Assembly (NCBI GenBank): GCA_022885665.1
Contig: JAGQDJ010000051.1
Location: forward strand, 429,155-493,154
Reading direction: 5' to 3'
Length of the DNA stretch: 64,000 bases
Origin: Triops longicaudatus
Lineage: Eukaryota; Arthropoda; Branchiopoda; Notostraca; Triopsidae
Below the pieces are notes generated by a model. It made no database searches. It was not told the origin of the DNA and saw only the letters and a list, made by a program, of their open reading frames with translations. Every line of letters begins with the position of its first letter. Positions within the stretch are counted from its first letter, which is position 1. Both the position numbers and the translations under genes were made by a program. Shown piece after piece: positions 24,925 to 40,200 of this stretch.

Positions 24925-27900
24925 TACTTGAATGTTGGTACCAAATTGTCGTTTGATAACTACAACGAACGTCCTAGCTTGTAAATTTTAGTTTCCTTAA
25001 TGCTGCTGGCTCCCAGCGTGTAAAATTCAGCAGGGGTCATTGTACAAAATTTGTAACTACAATATAATGGAAGCAATAAAACATTACGAATCCACTTGAC
25101 ATACAATGGTACGAGTTTTTCCCGTGGAAAATCCTAAAGATGTGTGAATTATGACTACACCAAAGGGTCAACCATATAAAGCCAAGGTCGACGATCAGAA
25201 TTCCCGGCGTTCTTCTTATTTTCTCCTTCTCAAATAGAAAGGCTTCATACACGCTTGTGGTAGATTTTCCCAGTAAGTCAATTCCTCGAAAAAAAAGGAG
25301 AAGGTTGTGTACACACACATCTGTGAGAACTTGGTCAAACTACTCTGGTGCGTCCCCGCCAAAAGGGATCCGTGATATTGAGGTCACTTGAGTGACCACA
25401 GGCGAGGAATGAACGGTGAAAAAAAGAATCCGTCAAGTTTCCAGAAAGGAGGCTTCAAAGGTGGGGAAAAGGCAACGAGAGGAGATTTGAACGCACCGAA
25501 GGAATCAACGTTGCCGGGCATCTCAACAGGTCTGAGAAACGAGAGGAGAAATCGGCCAACTTCTTCAAAACTTGGAATACCTGGTACAGCATAGCAAAGC
25601 AGAACCCACGCTTCATGACAGGCTTGCCTTACGATCATAATCATCTCACGATTTTCGAAAAAAGGATTTACAAATCGCACGCTGGACTTTTATCATTTAC
25701 TCGGAAATTAATAACTGAATAAATAAAAATACAAATTAATGAATAGAACATAAAAGGTCGCAATTTATATAAACAAGGGCAATAACTATAAATTATCCGA
25801 AATAGTGAAATTAAGCAAAAGGCAAGCGCAAGTTGATAAATAAGAAAGAAAGGATTAAGCAAAGGAAACAGATTAACAGTTGATTTGTTTTTTAATTATT
25901 CATTGTACTATTTGGGGGGAGGGGGCTGGAGAAACAGTTTTAGTAACGCTGAAAATTTTTCTAATATTCAGATTATCAAAATCATGTTTGACTTTTGGGC
26001 CCAGATTCTCAAAAATCCTCCAATTAAGGAAACTAATATTAAATTTTGGAATAATCTTCGTTAAACTAACTGTAGCTGTAGAGAATTCTAGGACGTGAGA
26101 CTGTAATAAGCTCGCGGCATTGTATTTGTGAGGATTTTTGGGTAAAAAGATGGTTTCGAGCACTGTGGAACGCTATCCATCGCAAAGCGGGGCCACGGGT
26201 TGTTGTCGAGGCACTGGCAAGCACCAACAGTGGTATGGTGATAGTAGAACCAGTTAGTACAGTCCTGGCCAGCACTGTGGAAGGAAGGGACGACCTACAT
26301 TCAGGAAAACCTCAAGTGTTCAGGTTTTACACGGATATATTACCACTACAGTGATATTGCTAATGTATAGGCACATTGTGCTGTGTTCGGTGTGCCAACT
26401 GTAGTGTTGAAAAAGTGAAAAAAAAACGACTCAAGTTAAATAGAGAAAACTTCCTTTTATACTCACAAGGATAACTTTTAAGAAATTCGGATTACAAATC
26501 GGCCATACTAAGAATGGTAAGTCTAGGTCATTGAAATTCTTACGACGTTACTGCTGTAACGGTGTGCGTTACGGTGTCTGAAAGAGTATGCGAGTCGAAT
26601 TTCAAGTAAAATCAGGGCACTGCTGGATCAGGCAATTTATTATGTGAATGAAAGTTCGAAAGTTGAAGTTTTCATTAGCCTAACGCGGCTTACTGGCTGA
26701 CCTTTTTCATAGGATCTCGATATAAGTGGTGTTGAGGTGCTCTTTTTTACACGGGCTTGAGGTTAATACGCAAATACAGCGCCAATGTGTATGTTAGGCA
26801 CTGTAGGTCTTAGCATTTTTGGAAGTGTTTCGATTTTAGGAGTTATCAGTGCATAACGAAAATCGTTCACCTTCTTTCACGAGCCGTAAACAGTCTTAAT
26901 TGTGGTCCATTGTTAGCCAAACGGAACTCGGCAAGTGGAAGCCAAAAAGCACTCAACTGCACAATCCTAATTCTTCTATCATGGGCGCAATCTGACCTTC
27001 TTATTACTCATAAAAAGATAGCGAACTAGGAAAAAGGACAGAACACAAACAAAAAAGTTGTTTGTCAAAGTATGGGACATCGCCCCTTACTTCAGATGTA
27101 AAATCACAAGAAGTCAAGTATCCGACTTATCCGTGCTTCACTGCATTGAAACGAGAAAGGACAATGTATTTTGTCGCCTACAAACATTGGTGGACTTATT
27201 AGAGCCTTTGAAGCGTGTAGCTTCCTTCTCCGTGACGCTAGTCTCGCGATTGTAGTAAAACGCCATACTTCGAAATCCGTACCGGGTGAAGGGCACTCGC
27301 GTGGGGCTGCCCGGAGCTCCCATAGCCGCTTGATTCGCATGGCCTGCCATGGCAGCCTTAACCGGGCAAAGGGCACTCGCTCCGGCCTGCGTTCAACCTC
27401 TACCATCCCTCCTTCAGTAGCTTTAGTAATCGAGTTCCAATGCGTTCAATTCCTAATATTTCAATTCCCGTAATACTCCAATGGACTGCTCGTGTGTCTA
27501 CCAAGTTTGACAAAGACAGAGTCATTTTAGTCACCTTAACGAAACGGATAAGTGGTACTAATTAAATGTAGTAGACTTGACCTTGCCTAGGCCGGTGCCC
27601 AACAAACTGGCGCCTGTGGGTTAAATCCCCTAGAGTTTTGACACTCCGGCATAGTTAGTCAAAATGGTTCCTTAAAAAAAATAAATAAGGTCGGAGTAAG
27701 CGAAGCACAAACGCAACAGGATGTTTACAATACTACTACTAAAAAAAATGCTCGAAAAAGAAGCGGAAGTACGTTCCTTAAAGGCTTTTTGAGCTTGCTC
27801 TGATTGCTTATTCCGAAAGGCTAGTTTCCTGTTGTTGTTAGAACTTTTTTTGTGAGGATAAAGCTTTTGTAAGTGACCATCCTAGTCCCGGTACAAAAAT

Positions 27901-28291
27901 GCGTTTAGATTTCTTAACTAATCGACTTTCTCCACGATTTTGCAAAGGAGCATTCGAGGAAAAAGCAAACGAAGAGCATCTACGAGGGCAAAGAACCGCT
28001 TTGGAAGGTTTTTCATACCTAAAGGGAAAAATCGTGACCATCTAATGTGGAGATCTCTCTCATGAGTTTTTGGTATACCGTAAACTCAATTTTTTTCCCT
28101 TTCACTCCTGTGACTTTCTCCGCATAAAGAGGCTGACTTAGGGATGGTGCTACTCTTTCCTTTCACCGTAACCAGCTTGTTTTCGCATCCTAAAGCTGGG
28201 AAATGGACATTTTATGCGATTTTTTTCTGCTTTTCTCCCCAGGTATGGATGGTTGGCAGAATTTACTTCCAGCTGAACTAATCTTTGCAAG
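24925..28291. other. Intergenic region with one GC-rich patch
   Basis: No gene is supported. A GC-rich patch at 27280-27400 stands out from its AT-rich surroundings. It contains gggcactcgc twice (near 27289 and 27370) and accgggc/tccggcc words like those in two introns of the middle cathepsin C gene. Frames open on both strands there reflect composition. Confidence 0.55.
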
Positions 28292-31200
28292 ATGGAGACG
28301 TGTTTGAACGTCAGCAAATCCAGAACGTTGCCTTTGAACGTTTTCTTAGTTGGAATTTTATTGTTGACCACTTTTGTGCGGTTTATCTCCACACATCCTT
28401 TAGGTGAGTTATTAATTCCTGCGCTTTTTTTTTCTGTGTGTCTGTGTCTCCGGGTTATCGGGCAAAGAGACTTTTTTGGTGATGAAACTGAAGATGCGCT
28501 CATCCTTGAAACCGGAAAGAGATTCTCAGGTTTAAGGGAGTTGAGGGTTTCGGATCTCAACCATAAAAAAGGAATAAACAGAAAAAGAGAAAAAATATTG
28601 ACTACGGCCAATGTCCTCTTCGTCCTTTAAGTCAAGGCAAGGTGAATCTTTATTTTTGAAGCTGCTGAAGATTCCCAAGCCGACTGCACGGTGTACACGA
28701 AGTACAATACACCTTCTGGTGTGTAATATTTTTGAGAACCCTTTTTGTGTTCCTTTCTCATTAGCAATGCAAAACCACCCACTCGTTCAGGAAAGGTCGT
28801 AAAGAGGTAAATCTAAGTGGGAAAATAGACTTGTAGATTTCCTTTTGTAGGAGCTAGTAACTCAGTCATGCGTTAATACTACTTTTTGAAGTATGATCGT
28901 GACTGAACTCGGGTGAGTTCCAGGTTGAAATTGATACATTATTTGTTATTCAAGGTTGAATGGGTTTTTAGACTTGTTGTAATTTAAATTTGTTTGGTAA
29001 ATGATCTTCGTCGTGTATAAAACCGGCGCTTCAATTTTAGTTATTGTTTATGTTCGTGAATCCTGGAAATATCGTCTTTTAAAATTTCGAACTCGTAAAA
29101 TTATTTATTTCTTTGAAGCTTATTTTTTTCACAACGTGGAACTTCATTATTATTATTTTTCTTTGCACATGAAATGTTTACTTTCGGGAAGTATTAAGTA
29201 GTGAACATGGCACGTTTTAAAGTTCTGAAAGTATCCAGATTTGAAAGCTATTTTTAAGAATTATAATTATTAGTAAATTGCAAAAAATATCTTCCCATGA
29301 ATTTTGTTCTCATCAGCTTGCAATTTCGCATTTTAGCTAAATTACACGCAAATTTATTAAAAGAAAAATTCTGAAGAAGGAACGTGTTACTAGACAAAGC
29401 AATGGACATTTTACTAAAGCTTATTATAAATCGCATTAATGTATTATAAAGTATTGTGGAACGGAAAATCAGTTTGTTACCACATTCTTTGGAATTCGTT
29501 TGAAGCGTGTGTAATTTGAAATTCATTAAGGATGCATTCGGCACGGGGTTTTTGGAAAGTTCTAAGCGAGAGACAACTACAGTAGGGAAGATTTTCGTTT
29601 GGAGAAGATTTAAAGATAGAAGCGTGTGTCAGTAATACTTCAGGTGGCCTTGTAAAGTGTTGGTAGCCTCAGATTCGTCTGTTCTCAAGGAAGAGAGGAC
29701 GGGAAGGAGAGAGAGGGAGTCTAAGGAAGAAGATACGTTGCATAACGTATGAGCAACATTGAGCGCTTGTCCTCTTTGGGAACGCCACATACTGCTAAAT
29801 CGTACACGCAAGGAAAAATCTATGGTGATCGCCGCTCCTCCATGGTCAGCTTTGTCTTTTCACAGGCTCATCGCCACGAAGCTTAAGACCTTGAAATTCA
29901 AACTTACGTGGTGGTTATGAGCAAAGCTTATGGTCTGACATAAAGAATGAGCTTTAAATCTGTTATGCTTCGTTAATTAGTACAAACCTGAAACGTAACT
30001 ATTTTACTGACTATTTGGTACACAGTAAAACGTCCAGTTTGTACTCTCTGACCTAGTGCTGTCAATTATGCTGTAACGAACTTCCTGGGGACGGCAAATC
30101 TCTTCAGTTTATTCAAAAATTATTATTTTCGACGTTTAGTTTACACATTGTGCAACCTGGGAGCTCTCGTGTTTTTCAGTCAGCAACTGTTTGTTACAAA
30201 TGAGTCCGTCATGGCAGGATTCTGCTGTATTTTCTACTCTATATCGCCAAAAATAATTGTGGAAAATCAAAAACCAGCAGCCTTCCATAAAATCTATTTC
30301 GCTAAATCAAGCTAGCTGACAGAATTAATTATTGCTGTGTTTTTTGCTTCATTGGAACACAGCGTGATGCTAAGTTATTTACGACGTAAACGGGGGTTTT
30401 GGGTTGTGGGAAAACGGTGAAATGGTGAGAAAACTAGCCCCGAAGATTTGCAACAATGAAATACGGCAAAAGAATGCAAACTTTCTTTTCTTAATAAGCG
30501 TAGCCCAACCAATTAAAGAGTTTGGGAAACAATGAATTCTTTAAAGGAGGAACAAAAACTTCCGTGGGAAAACTTATTTTCTGCAAGTAGTTAGCTCATT
30601 AAAACTGTAAAAGCCTTAATACCCGTAGCAGCTCTTAAAACAATTTTTCTTCTGCAATTAACATAAAACTTTCGAATTTTCTTAAGCTTGGACTAGTGAA
30701 TGGTGCAACTGTTGGTTTTTCTTTCAGGTTAATTCGAGAGCTCTTAGCGGTTTAGCTCGTTTTTTACGCACTGTGCATGTAATACGAATTTATAGTTCGT
30801 ACGTTGTACCGTAGCATCTAGTTAAAATTGTCTTTTGAGATACATTACGTAGAGGAGGGACGGGACAATTGACACGTCGAACAATCAGTACACAAATTAT
30901 AACTAATGAACGACAAGTGTTTTGGAACTGGAATAATTCATGCACTTAGTGGGTACAACGAAGTACAAATGGGAAAAGTTTCGCCGAAAAAGCTTGGGGT
31001 AGAAAAAAAAACGAATTTGTGTCACTTTTTGTAAGAAGCGGGTCCTATTTATTTCGTTGTAACCAGTGGCGTATCTAGTTTATGGCGAGTAGGGCACGTA
31101 AGTTGCTCTAGTCAGTATAGCCTCAACTGAAAGAACGAAAGATTCCAAGAGCAAAACAATATTTCAAGATGTACGCGACCCAGTGTAATGGTTCCGATAC

Positions 31201-34200
31201 GAAAAAAAGAAACAGAAGATTGTAGTACGTAATGTCAATAAATTACCAGGTAAGCGAACGTTTTAAACGAGAAATGTAGGAATTCTAATCTGTTCGTTTT
31301 GCTATGAAAGCTTAGTCGTGAAACAAACTAAACAGTAAGAACCCCAAATAGTGTCCTAGTCTCTAATATGCCTCTTAGACGGATCTCCTCACAGACACCA
31401 ACATCTTTGTTCAACCATTGTAAGCTACATTAATTGTTTTCCATTTTTGGCGGAAGAAACTTACAGATAGAAAGTCGTTTCGTTGTTAGTAGTTTGCAAG
31501 TAAAGAAATATCAGCCATAATATTTTTAATACTGCACGATTGTTGGTCGGCAATTGACAAGGAAAACTACACTTATCTAAGAAGGAAGCGGAATTGGGTG
31601 GTATAGCACGATGGTTTATGGAAAGTTTCTCTATTTCACTTCCTCCTTCGTTGTTTCATGCTTAGGTTGTTTCTGGCTAAGTAGTCGAATCGTAGTTTTC
31701 CAAAATTAGGCGAGTCTTGCACTTGAAATGACCTTTCACGCTTTGAAGCACGTAACGAAATGTCTTCCTTTAGAAATAACACGAAGTCAGCGTGAGTACA
31801 TTATACTAAAGAATAGTATATTTTTCTTTTTACAGTGTTTTTATTATTGGTTCCTCTTTACTACAAGTTCTTAGACCTCTAAGTGTACTCGTGTGTAAAC
31901 TGAGAAAGAAAAAAGAAACTGTAATACAGACAACCCCAAAAAATTTCTCCTTGGTCAACCTGAAGCTCTCCTTTCTTGTTTTCTGAAGCTTCCTGCGTTC
32001 TTGGGTTCGCGTTTTGGTGCGAACAGATGTTTCCTTCAACGATTTCGGTGTCTTAGTTTTGTTTGCACGGAACTTGTACCCAATCATGTAACCCACAAGG
32101 CGAAATATGCGGAAAGCTTTGGAGCACGATGTCGTAGAAATGAGGTCCTTCACCTGGTGCGTCATGTGCTCAAGTTTTTGCACCATATTGGCCACAAGTT
32201 TCCCCACACAAGCAAATAAAGAAGAAAACTTTGAGGAATAGTGACAATACGCGGTATTGAATACTCGCTTAAGAAGATTTTCTTCTTTTGAAATATGTAA
32301 AAGTCGCTAACAATGGACGTCTCAGCTTTTCAATTTACACTTTAACGATGGTCTACCTTTCCGCTGAAATTAAAGAAATATTTGTTGCAGTCTAGTAAAA
32401 AATATTTATAACCATTACTTAGTATACCATGATTTGTACTAGCTTACAGGTAAAACACTACTAAATCTGTAACAATAAAAACAGGTTATACCCAGCTATG
32501 CAAGATTTATTTTGAAATCCAATTTTTAACTAATGCATAAAACTTTTTGATATTGCCTGAAGTAGCAAGAAACAGTAAAAGAAACTAAATATTTCCAGGC
32601 ATAATTAAAATTGTAACTCTATGATGACAACTTGGTCTAAGTTTCGAATTTGTCTAATATCGCACATTGAACTCTTTTAAATTTGTATATGAGAAAATTT
32701 GTAGCATTAAAAATTTACATAGTTAAAATGTTGATACAGAGTTAGAACATAGTGAGAATTTATATTGTGCGTCATGTTTTACTCCTATAGGAAAGTGTAT
32801 AACAATTAAAATGAAGCACAAATTCAAGTGTAGGTACATTTTTGCAGCCAAAAAAAACACTATTTTTTATTAAGTGTTCATTTAAAGACATGAAACATCA
32901 AACGACAATAAACTTTCATTATCTGTTTGACTTCCTTTATCGACACCGACGCTTTTTTTCTAACTAACAGCGTTCCAGAAACCCGTCAGGTTGCGTCAAC
33001 CGAAGCCGAAAGGTCCATTATCAACCAAAAGCACCTCTAATTTTTCCCTTTGACAAATTTTCGGTTTAGTTAAAGAATGAGGACCAGCTCCTGAAAGTCG
33101 CTCTCTAGGATCTGTCCCCAATCTTTTGAAGTTTTCTTACCACGGAAAAAGCTTTCTTTTGTGGCCATCTTTCGGTCAGCTTAATAAGGAGAGTGACAAC
33201 CTGTGCCCGCAGGGTGCCATAAACGTTACCTTTATCATGGCGTGTCAAACCATTGATCCTGTGACACAGTTTCCCTTAATGTACTACGCATAATAAAGCG
33301 CAGAGCTTGACTACTAAGCCGTAGGTTGCAGCAATACCACTTGACATGCAATGTGCACATCATATTATAAACTTATTTGATTTCATAATTACTTTGAGAA
33401 TGCGTAGGGGAATCCGGGCAGTATATGTACTGTCAAAACGCGAAAATTCATGCAAACGTCGCGGGTTTTTAATCACCACTTCATCGCCTAATACGACCCT
33501 ATACAAAGACGTTAGTTTCCCTTCTGAGGGCATACAATTATCTCACATGTTTAACGCTTTGAACTAAGAGATGGAAGATTTCGACGATGACGGTCGATTA
33601 TTCGAATTCGTTTTGAAAGGACTTGCAGTCCCTATTTGGGTTTTCCTGTGAGGCTGTTCTTTAACTTTTTCTTATCGCACTTACTAGTCCTTTTTTAAGT
33701 GAAACTGAAGATGAAATAATTCTCACGTATTGTAATATAAATTTGACTTTACCATGACATGTTGATTCCTGGTGCGAATGTATTGCAGTATTTGATGCCA
33801 AGAAACACTGCGAATTTCGCAAAACGTTGCCACTTGCACAAGGATTAATTGTTGCCATGAACCGAATGTAGTGTCACTTCAATCGTATTGCGTCCAACTG
33901 TATGGTATCGGGCCCGATCATATCGTACATGGAAAACAGTGTTATAAGGATAGAAAAATCGATTAATTTGCATATTTAGTGCAAAAAAAGTTAGAACTTT
34001 TTTATGGTCTATTCCCTAGTTAACAGTGAGTACTATTTGCGATAATTTTTGTAGACTTTCATGTGAAATCTCAAAGGGTGATATGCTATATAAAAGATTT
34101 TCCCTAAATTGGATCAACTTCATTTTCAGTTTTTTGTAAAACGTTACAAAAGTTATTAAAAAAAATCACCAGTGTTAGTGACGCCCACAGTTTTATTGCG

Positions 34201-37200
34201 TGTAAGTCTCTATACCTAGAATGTAAGTATACATTAAGTTTGGGAAGCTTGCATACTGCGGCCATCGAGACAAAAAACATATATTGTCATTTAACCTGTG
34301 CTTGTCGGGGTAAAGTATCACTTCTTGCCAAATAAAGTTCCCCGCAGGAACTCAAAGGAAAAAAAAAAAAAATTGTAAAGTCCCTACCGGGCCAGATTTA
34401 GCAGCAATGCATATAGGAGCGACCTCGATAGCCAATGCAGCGAATATGGAACACTCTTTTATTGTTAGTCATTCATAAGCCCATAGTACGTATACACAAT
34501 GCTTCTGCCACAAGGCATAAGTATTCTTTTCCTTGACAGGAGTGTGACAAAAGAGAATAACACAAGCTTAGAGGATAAAGAAATAGGCTGAAAGAAAGTG
34601 TTTTGAAACATGAAAAGTAGTTCTTTGAAACACTCGAAAGTAACTCAGCAAAGTTTTCAAATGTTCTGTTCATTCTTCTAGACAAAAAGCTGGGGAAAGC
34701 AAAAGTTATTTTAAAAACCATTTACTTGCTTGTGGGGTTTACGGTCATCCATAAGTGCAAATGTATTCCCTATAGAAATTTTCTTCACGGACGTCCTTCG
34801 AATGTAAAAATCAGTGGCTTCGGTTTACTACAACGGCCTTCACCTGTGGCTATTCTCGTCTTCCTGCGCGCATCTTCATACTTCAGTGGCTAGGATTAGG
34901 AATTCGTGAGTGGCCCTTTTTCGAAGTTCGTGCACGGTTGGTCTCGATCACCAGGTTTCATTCTCTTTTTCTTGTATGCTAATATTCCTCATCATCTTAC
35001 GTTACCGTCTTTTTTCCTTGCATGATCAACCGGTTAAGAAATGGAGACAGAAAGAGAAAGTGAAAAATACACTACAAGGGCCCCTTACAGCATCACACAT
35101 AATTTGTATGAATTACGAAGAAGATTGTTACCCATCCTGAGCCTGTCCTTCAGCTAAATAGGACTACCTCAATAAGAACTAGGTCCCTTGAGACCTAAAA
35201 TTTTATTTATTCCCCTCTTATGAGATCTTTCTTGCTCATTATTACTCTTGGTGTACAGAAAGTTTTAAACAGTGCAGATAGAAATAATTTTTGTGCGAAG
35301 ATAAATTAGTTGGTTAGGTCTCCCGAGAACCTTCAGACTTATTCTAGCCCCTGCAGGCTTTTAGCCGAGGAAAACTTGATATTTGAACAAATTAAATTAA
35401 TTACAAATAAAATAGAACTTTGCCAGAACATAATAAACTTATTGTGTGTAATAGTAACAAAACTGGGTTAAATGAAAATTTGAATACATTCGCGATAAGA
35501 GTAGCGCAGAGTTACAGCTCATGAACTCATTTGACATTCAAACACACGAAGTTGTTAAAAAGTAGATGGACTTCGTTAAAATTGTTGCCTTACACATTTC
35601 TCACGATATGATGGTGAAAACAAGACACACCTCATGCTGTTAGCGAGCCCAACCCATTGTTATTGTGAAGTCGCTTCTCATGGAACCATATCATCGCAAT
35701 TATGGCCGATTCGTGATGCATCTTTTGGACTCGACGAAAGTTGAGCTCCATGTCTGGATACGAAGAAGCTTGTTTAACAAAAACGAAGTATTGAGGTCAA
35801 AATGTTAAGTGATGATATATGCTCTTGCAGTAAAGGAACTCTGAGAACTAAAAATAAAAGCACGATTATTTTTTAAGCCTTTTAATCAAAGGAAATCTTA
35901 CGCACATCTGGCCAAACTCATGGCCCGGGCGAACCGGTGTTACTCAGGCTTGCTTGATTCGGTTGATGCTCTCTGTACTTTCGTTTCCTTGGTTCTGCTC
36001 TTCTTACGCCTTTATTCAACGTTAGAATACAAGACATTTGTACTCCCTCGCGGAATCTGTAGGTGCCGATAGGTACCTGAAAGGGTTTTCCTGTAAGATC
36101 CTGCCGGGAACTATATTTGACACGAAGGGACACTTAAGCGCGAAAAGCACAAGTTAAACGGCAATTTTTTAAAAATAATTATTTCGACAACCATGCACTG
36201 CAAACTTTCAAAACTCAACGTGCACTTAAAGACTAGGCATAGAAACTGGCATACCAAAAGCTATGAAGATTACTCGTTATTTTTAATTAGTTTTTGTAAC
36301 GTTTTACAAAATGTTGAAAATTAAAGGGGTGATCAATTTGGTCAAAGTATTTTGTATAGCATATCAGTCATTTTAATTTCACATAAAATCCACAAAACTA
36401 CTATAAATTCACTGTGAACTAGCGAACAGACTATAGAAAGTTCCAAGTTTACTTTTTTTAGTGAATATTCAGATGATCTGTTTCCTCTATCCATGTAACA
36501 CGGTATAAACGTATCGTATCGTGCGTGCTACGATACGATATGAAGTGCGGTTGTTATGACTGCGCGGTTTTTACTGAAAACGAACAGTGAAACTTCTGTT
36601 ATGACTTATTAGAGATCTAATTAACAAAGCAGTTTCCTTGTTGTGAGTTAGAATATCACTGTTACAACAAATACGTCGGGAAGAAATCCACAAAGCTCCA
36701 AGATGTCAACTTTCAGTACAGATAAATTGCAACATGGAAAGAAACAGAATCTGTCGATTATGTAATGTATTTTTTTTAGTTATACCAGTCATTAATGCTC
36801 TATCAAACATTTTTTTTCGATTTATTAGGCGATTGAGCGAGTTGTATGCCTTCAGATAGAAGAGTCCTGTTTATTATTTAGGGCCGTACTAGACGATGAG
36901 GCTGTGATTGAAAACTTGCGACATTTTGCGTGAATTCTCGCGTTTTGACAGTATAAGCCTTGACGGCAAAACTTCGAAAGCTACAGCTTAAAACTGGGCC
37001 GGTTATGAAGGAAGATTGTCTCTAAGGGTGAATGCCATGCAGTGAAAATAATGAAACTTCGCTGAGTAATTCACTGTTGGCATAGAAGTTTGTTAATATT
37101 AGTTCTGTGCCCCAACCCTGAACTTCGTTCCTGTGGTATTGTAAGAAATCTTGGTATGGAAAAGCAAAATACTTTCCAAAAAAAAAAATAATAATAATAA

Positions 37201-40200
37201 AAAAATAAATAATAATGGTAACACATTCCTTATAGTGATAAACCTGAGAGCTGCTCTAGAAGTTTTTATTAGTCGTGCAACGTGTGTTCAATTGTGGGCT
37301 GATACCCACCAGTGGTCCGTGACCTAATGGTTATGATTTCCTTATGTGGGTTTAATCACAACATGAAACTGCTCGAAGTACTGTAGTGGAAAAAACCTAT
37401 ACCGAACAACTCACAGAAGTCTAATTATGCCTCTCGGGCTGATTTTCCTTCAATGTCTGGTGACGAGGCATGAGCTGTTTTGCTTACAAGGTGAAATTTA
37501 AGTCAACCTCGATAGGACTGATCGACCTGACTTGCTCGCAAAAATTTTTGTGCTCACTACACTGCTTTCGAGTAATGATCATTATAAATCCACATTCGAA
37601 TCATATTAGTGCCTGGCATACTATATAATTTGTACTAGCGTTCTATAATTGCATTAAGTTTTCATATAACATCCTACAAATCGTGTATTTAATAGCAAAT
37701 TCTGTTACTAGTTGTCTGAGTGTTCAGTTTTGTGAGAACCAATATTGGATCGAATGCCGTCCTTGGAATGCATCAACACACCTAGTCGTCGTTCTACTTT
37801 CTATACTATTCAAAAACTGTCATTCTGCTGTCATTACATAATCTTTTGTACACTTGAGTAATCCTGAGCAATATAATATTCTTATGGTAACGCTCGCTAT
37901 TATACCTTCACGGTTTGGGAGATTTCCACTTGTCCCACTTTTTATTGAATAGCCTATGTAGTAAAATACCCGACATGAATAAGTTCATGCACTGAATATA
38001 ACAATGGGTAACTATATTTTTCATCTCTTTTTCAAAAAGCCCTGACTTCAAGTGCAAACGAAAGCGACACCGGAAGCTTTTTTCTTGCTGTCATTGTATA
38101 AATGTCATTGTGCATTGTTTACTAGGTACAAATGCAAAGAAAAACTTGAAGGTAGAGTTGTTTGTGTGAAATGTCCTAAAACGGTAGGCCTTGCGAGGAA
38201 ATATAGAAGAGAACAAAGTTTGGCATTGAAACAGCAAGAAACGAGGGAGAAAACCTGCCATATTTCATTAGCCTTACTTAGCATTGTAAAACTAGTCGAC
38301 CTTGGCTTAACCTGGAAAATCTTAGGCTTGTCACATTCTTCCCCGCGAGAAAAATGGAAATTCTCTCAAAAGCCTCTCTCCTAGGGCCGTAGATCAGATT
38401 AAAGTGTATTTTTTTAAGTGTTAAGCAACCTTAAAATTCCTTTGCGAAATATGATTTGTCTTGGTTGCTGCTAAGTTCGTTGCTCCGTTCTGTTTGCATG
38501 AGCTCGGAATTACAGCGATGGCGAATTAGAATGGGGCCAGGGACCTGAAGAACTTTCAAAAACGTCTCGTGAAAGGGAAATTGTTGCGCTGTGTCAACTA
38601 ATTGGCTTAGGACTTTCTTCCGGTACAACGAACCATAATTCGCGAAATAGGTTCACTTTTTGATACAATGAAAGGGGAAAGAAAGGATTTAAAACAGGAG
38701 ATGATAAAACAATCTTGTTTCCTTTACGGAAAGCGAAAATCAGGCACCATTCAGAATCTTTTCGGGTTATTTGTTTTAGCGTTTATTATCTCTGTCCGTT
38801 TTGAAATGAAGTTTAACCTTTCTAAATTTTATATTCGATTGTACTTGCATTATAGGTGATTCTACAACTTTGGAGGCTGAAGAATGGCCCCTTCCAGAGG
38901 AATACCAAGAATTTGGTATGAGGCTAAGTAGAAGGATGGACATCATACATTCAAGTGCCCCTGATGGTGGTTTACTTATGGCGGCGGCTCATCAGCGGCC
39001 GAAAGTAGAAAGTAGCAGTAGTAGTGATGGTAACCCTGCGCGGGGTGCTCGCGACACGCCGTTGGAAGAGTTGAGGAACCGGATTTTAAGGCACCGAGAG
39101 AAAGTGGCGGGTACGTCGACGCGCGCAGCTCAAGTAATCACAGCATCAACTATGCCCGATCATCGTGATGAAGAAGAGAATAGCGAAGATCACGAAGATA
39201 TGGAAAATCATGCTAGCGAATTGGTGCCTTTCCGGTACAACGCCTCTACTGTCACAGTTTTTACGACAACTGGTCCTTCTACTACCATCAGCACCGCTGC
39301 CAATACCGCCACCGCGACGCCGACAAGGAAAATTACAACTTTGGCGGAAACAATCCATCCCAGCACCCTTTCACCAAGTATTGGAAGTGATAGTAGTAAT
39401 GTAACTGCGAGTACTGAAAAGACACGCACGCGGCCCCTAACCTTGACCAGGTCTCCCTTTCACCGGCCTTTACCGGTCATTATTAAAGCGTCGGATGAAG
39501 CGGTGAGTCGCGTGCAGCATACTGAGATCCTTCGGGAACAGACCAGAACAGAAAGCTCACAGCGACTAGTGTCGACACAAGTTTCTAACGCAACCGTCGC
39601 GGGCCGACCTGTTCCACTTGTTCCAAATGTCCATACGCATTTGGGTGGGGCAGGCCATTTCAATGCAAATGAGACGAGGCACACGACGGCGAAACCCAAC
39701 TTAACCCCAATTCGACGCATTATGCTCAGAAACCGGCCGAACGCCACAGAAACTGGTCACTCTTTGAAGGCTAGTACAGGCGCTAGCACAACAACAACAA
39801 CGACTACATCCACTACTCAAACTCCTACGACTACATTACCATTGTTTTCCACGCAACGCATGAGAAACTTGACGACATTGTGGGCTGCGAAGAAAGAAGT
39901 CGTCAGAGCGTTTGTTCCTTTACTAAAGGAACGAGACAATTCTACTAAAATAGGAGAAAATGCCACAATTTTACCAGACGCTACGCACGAGCAACACGTG
40001 GTCGCTGTACCAGTATCGCCATCAATTGCGCCTGCGGCCAGTCGGCACACAAGCGCCGAAAAACCGTCAACGTCACTGGTTTCCCATCCATCATTAGTAA
40101 CACACACTAGCATTGTCCACCATGAAAACGCACAAAATCAGGGTCTGTTGACAGATTTACTTATCGTAAATCCCATTGAGGCTTCATTGTTGACTACCTT

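Noticed and set aside
27104..27473. Pair of ~100-residue frames on opposite strands
   Set aside because: They coincide with a GC-rich repeat-like patch; the translations resemble no protein family.
28150..28611. 153-residue minus-strand frame over the receptor's first exon
   Set aside because: It is antisense to a phase-matched signal-peptide exon and has no domain features.
31830..32207. 125-residue basic minus-strand frame inside the receptor intron
   Set aside because: No recognisable domain, no signal or splice partners, and composition is consistent with a chance open frame.
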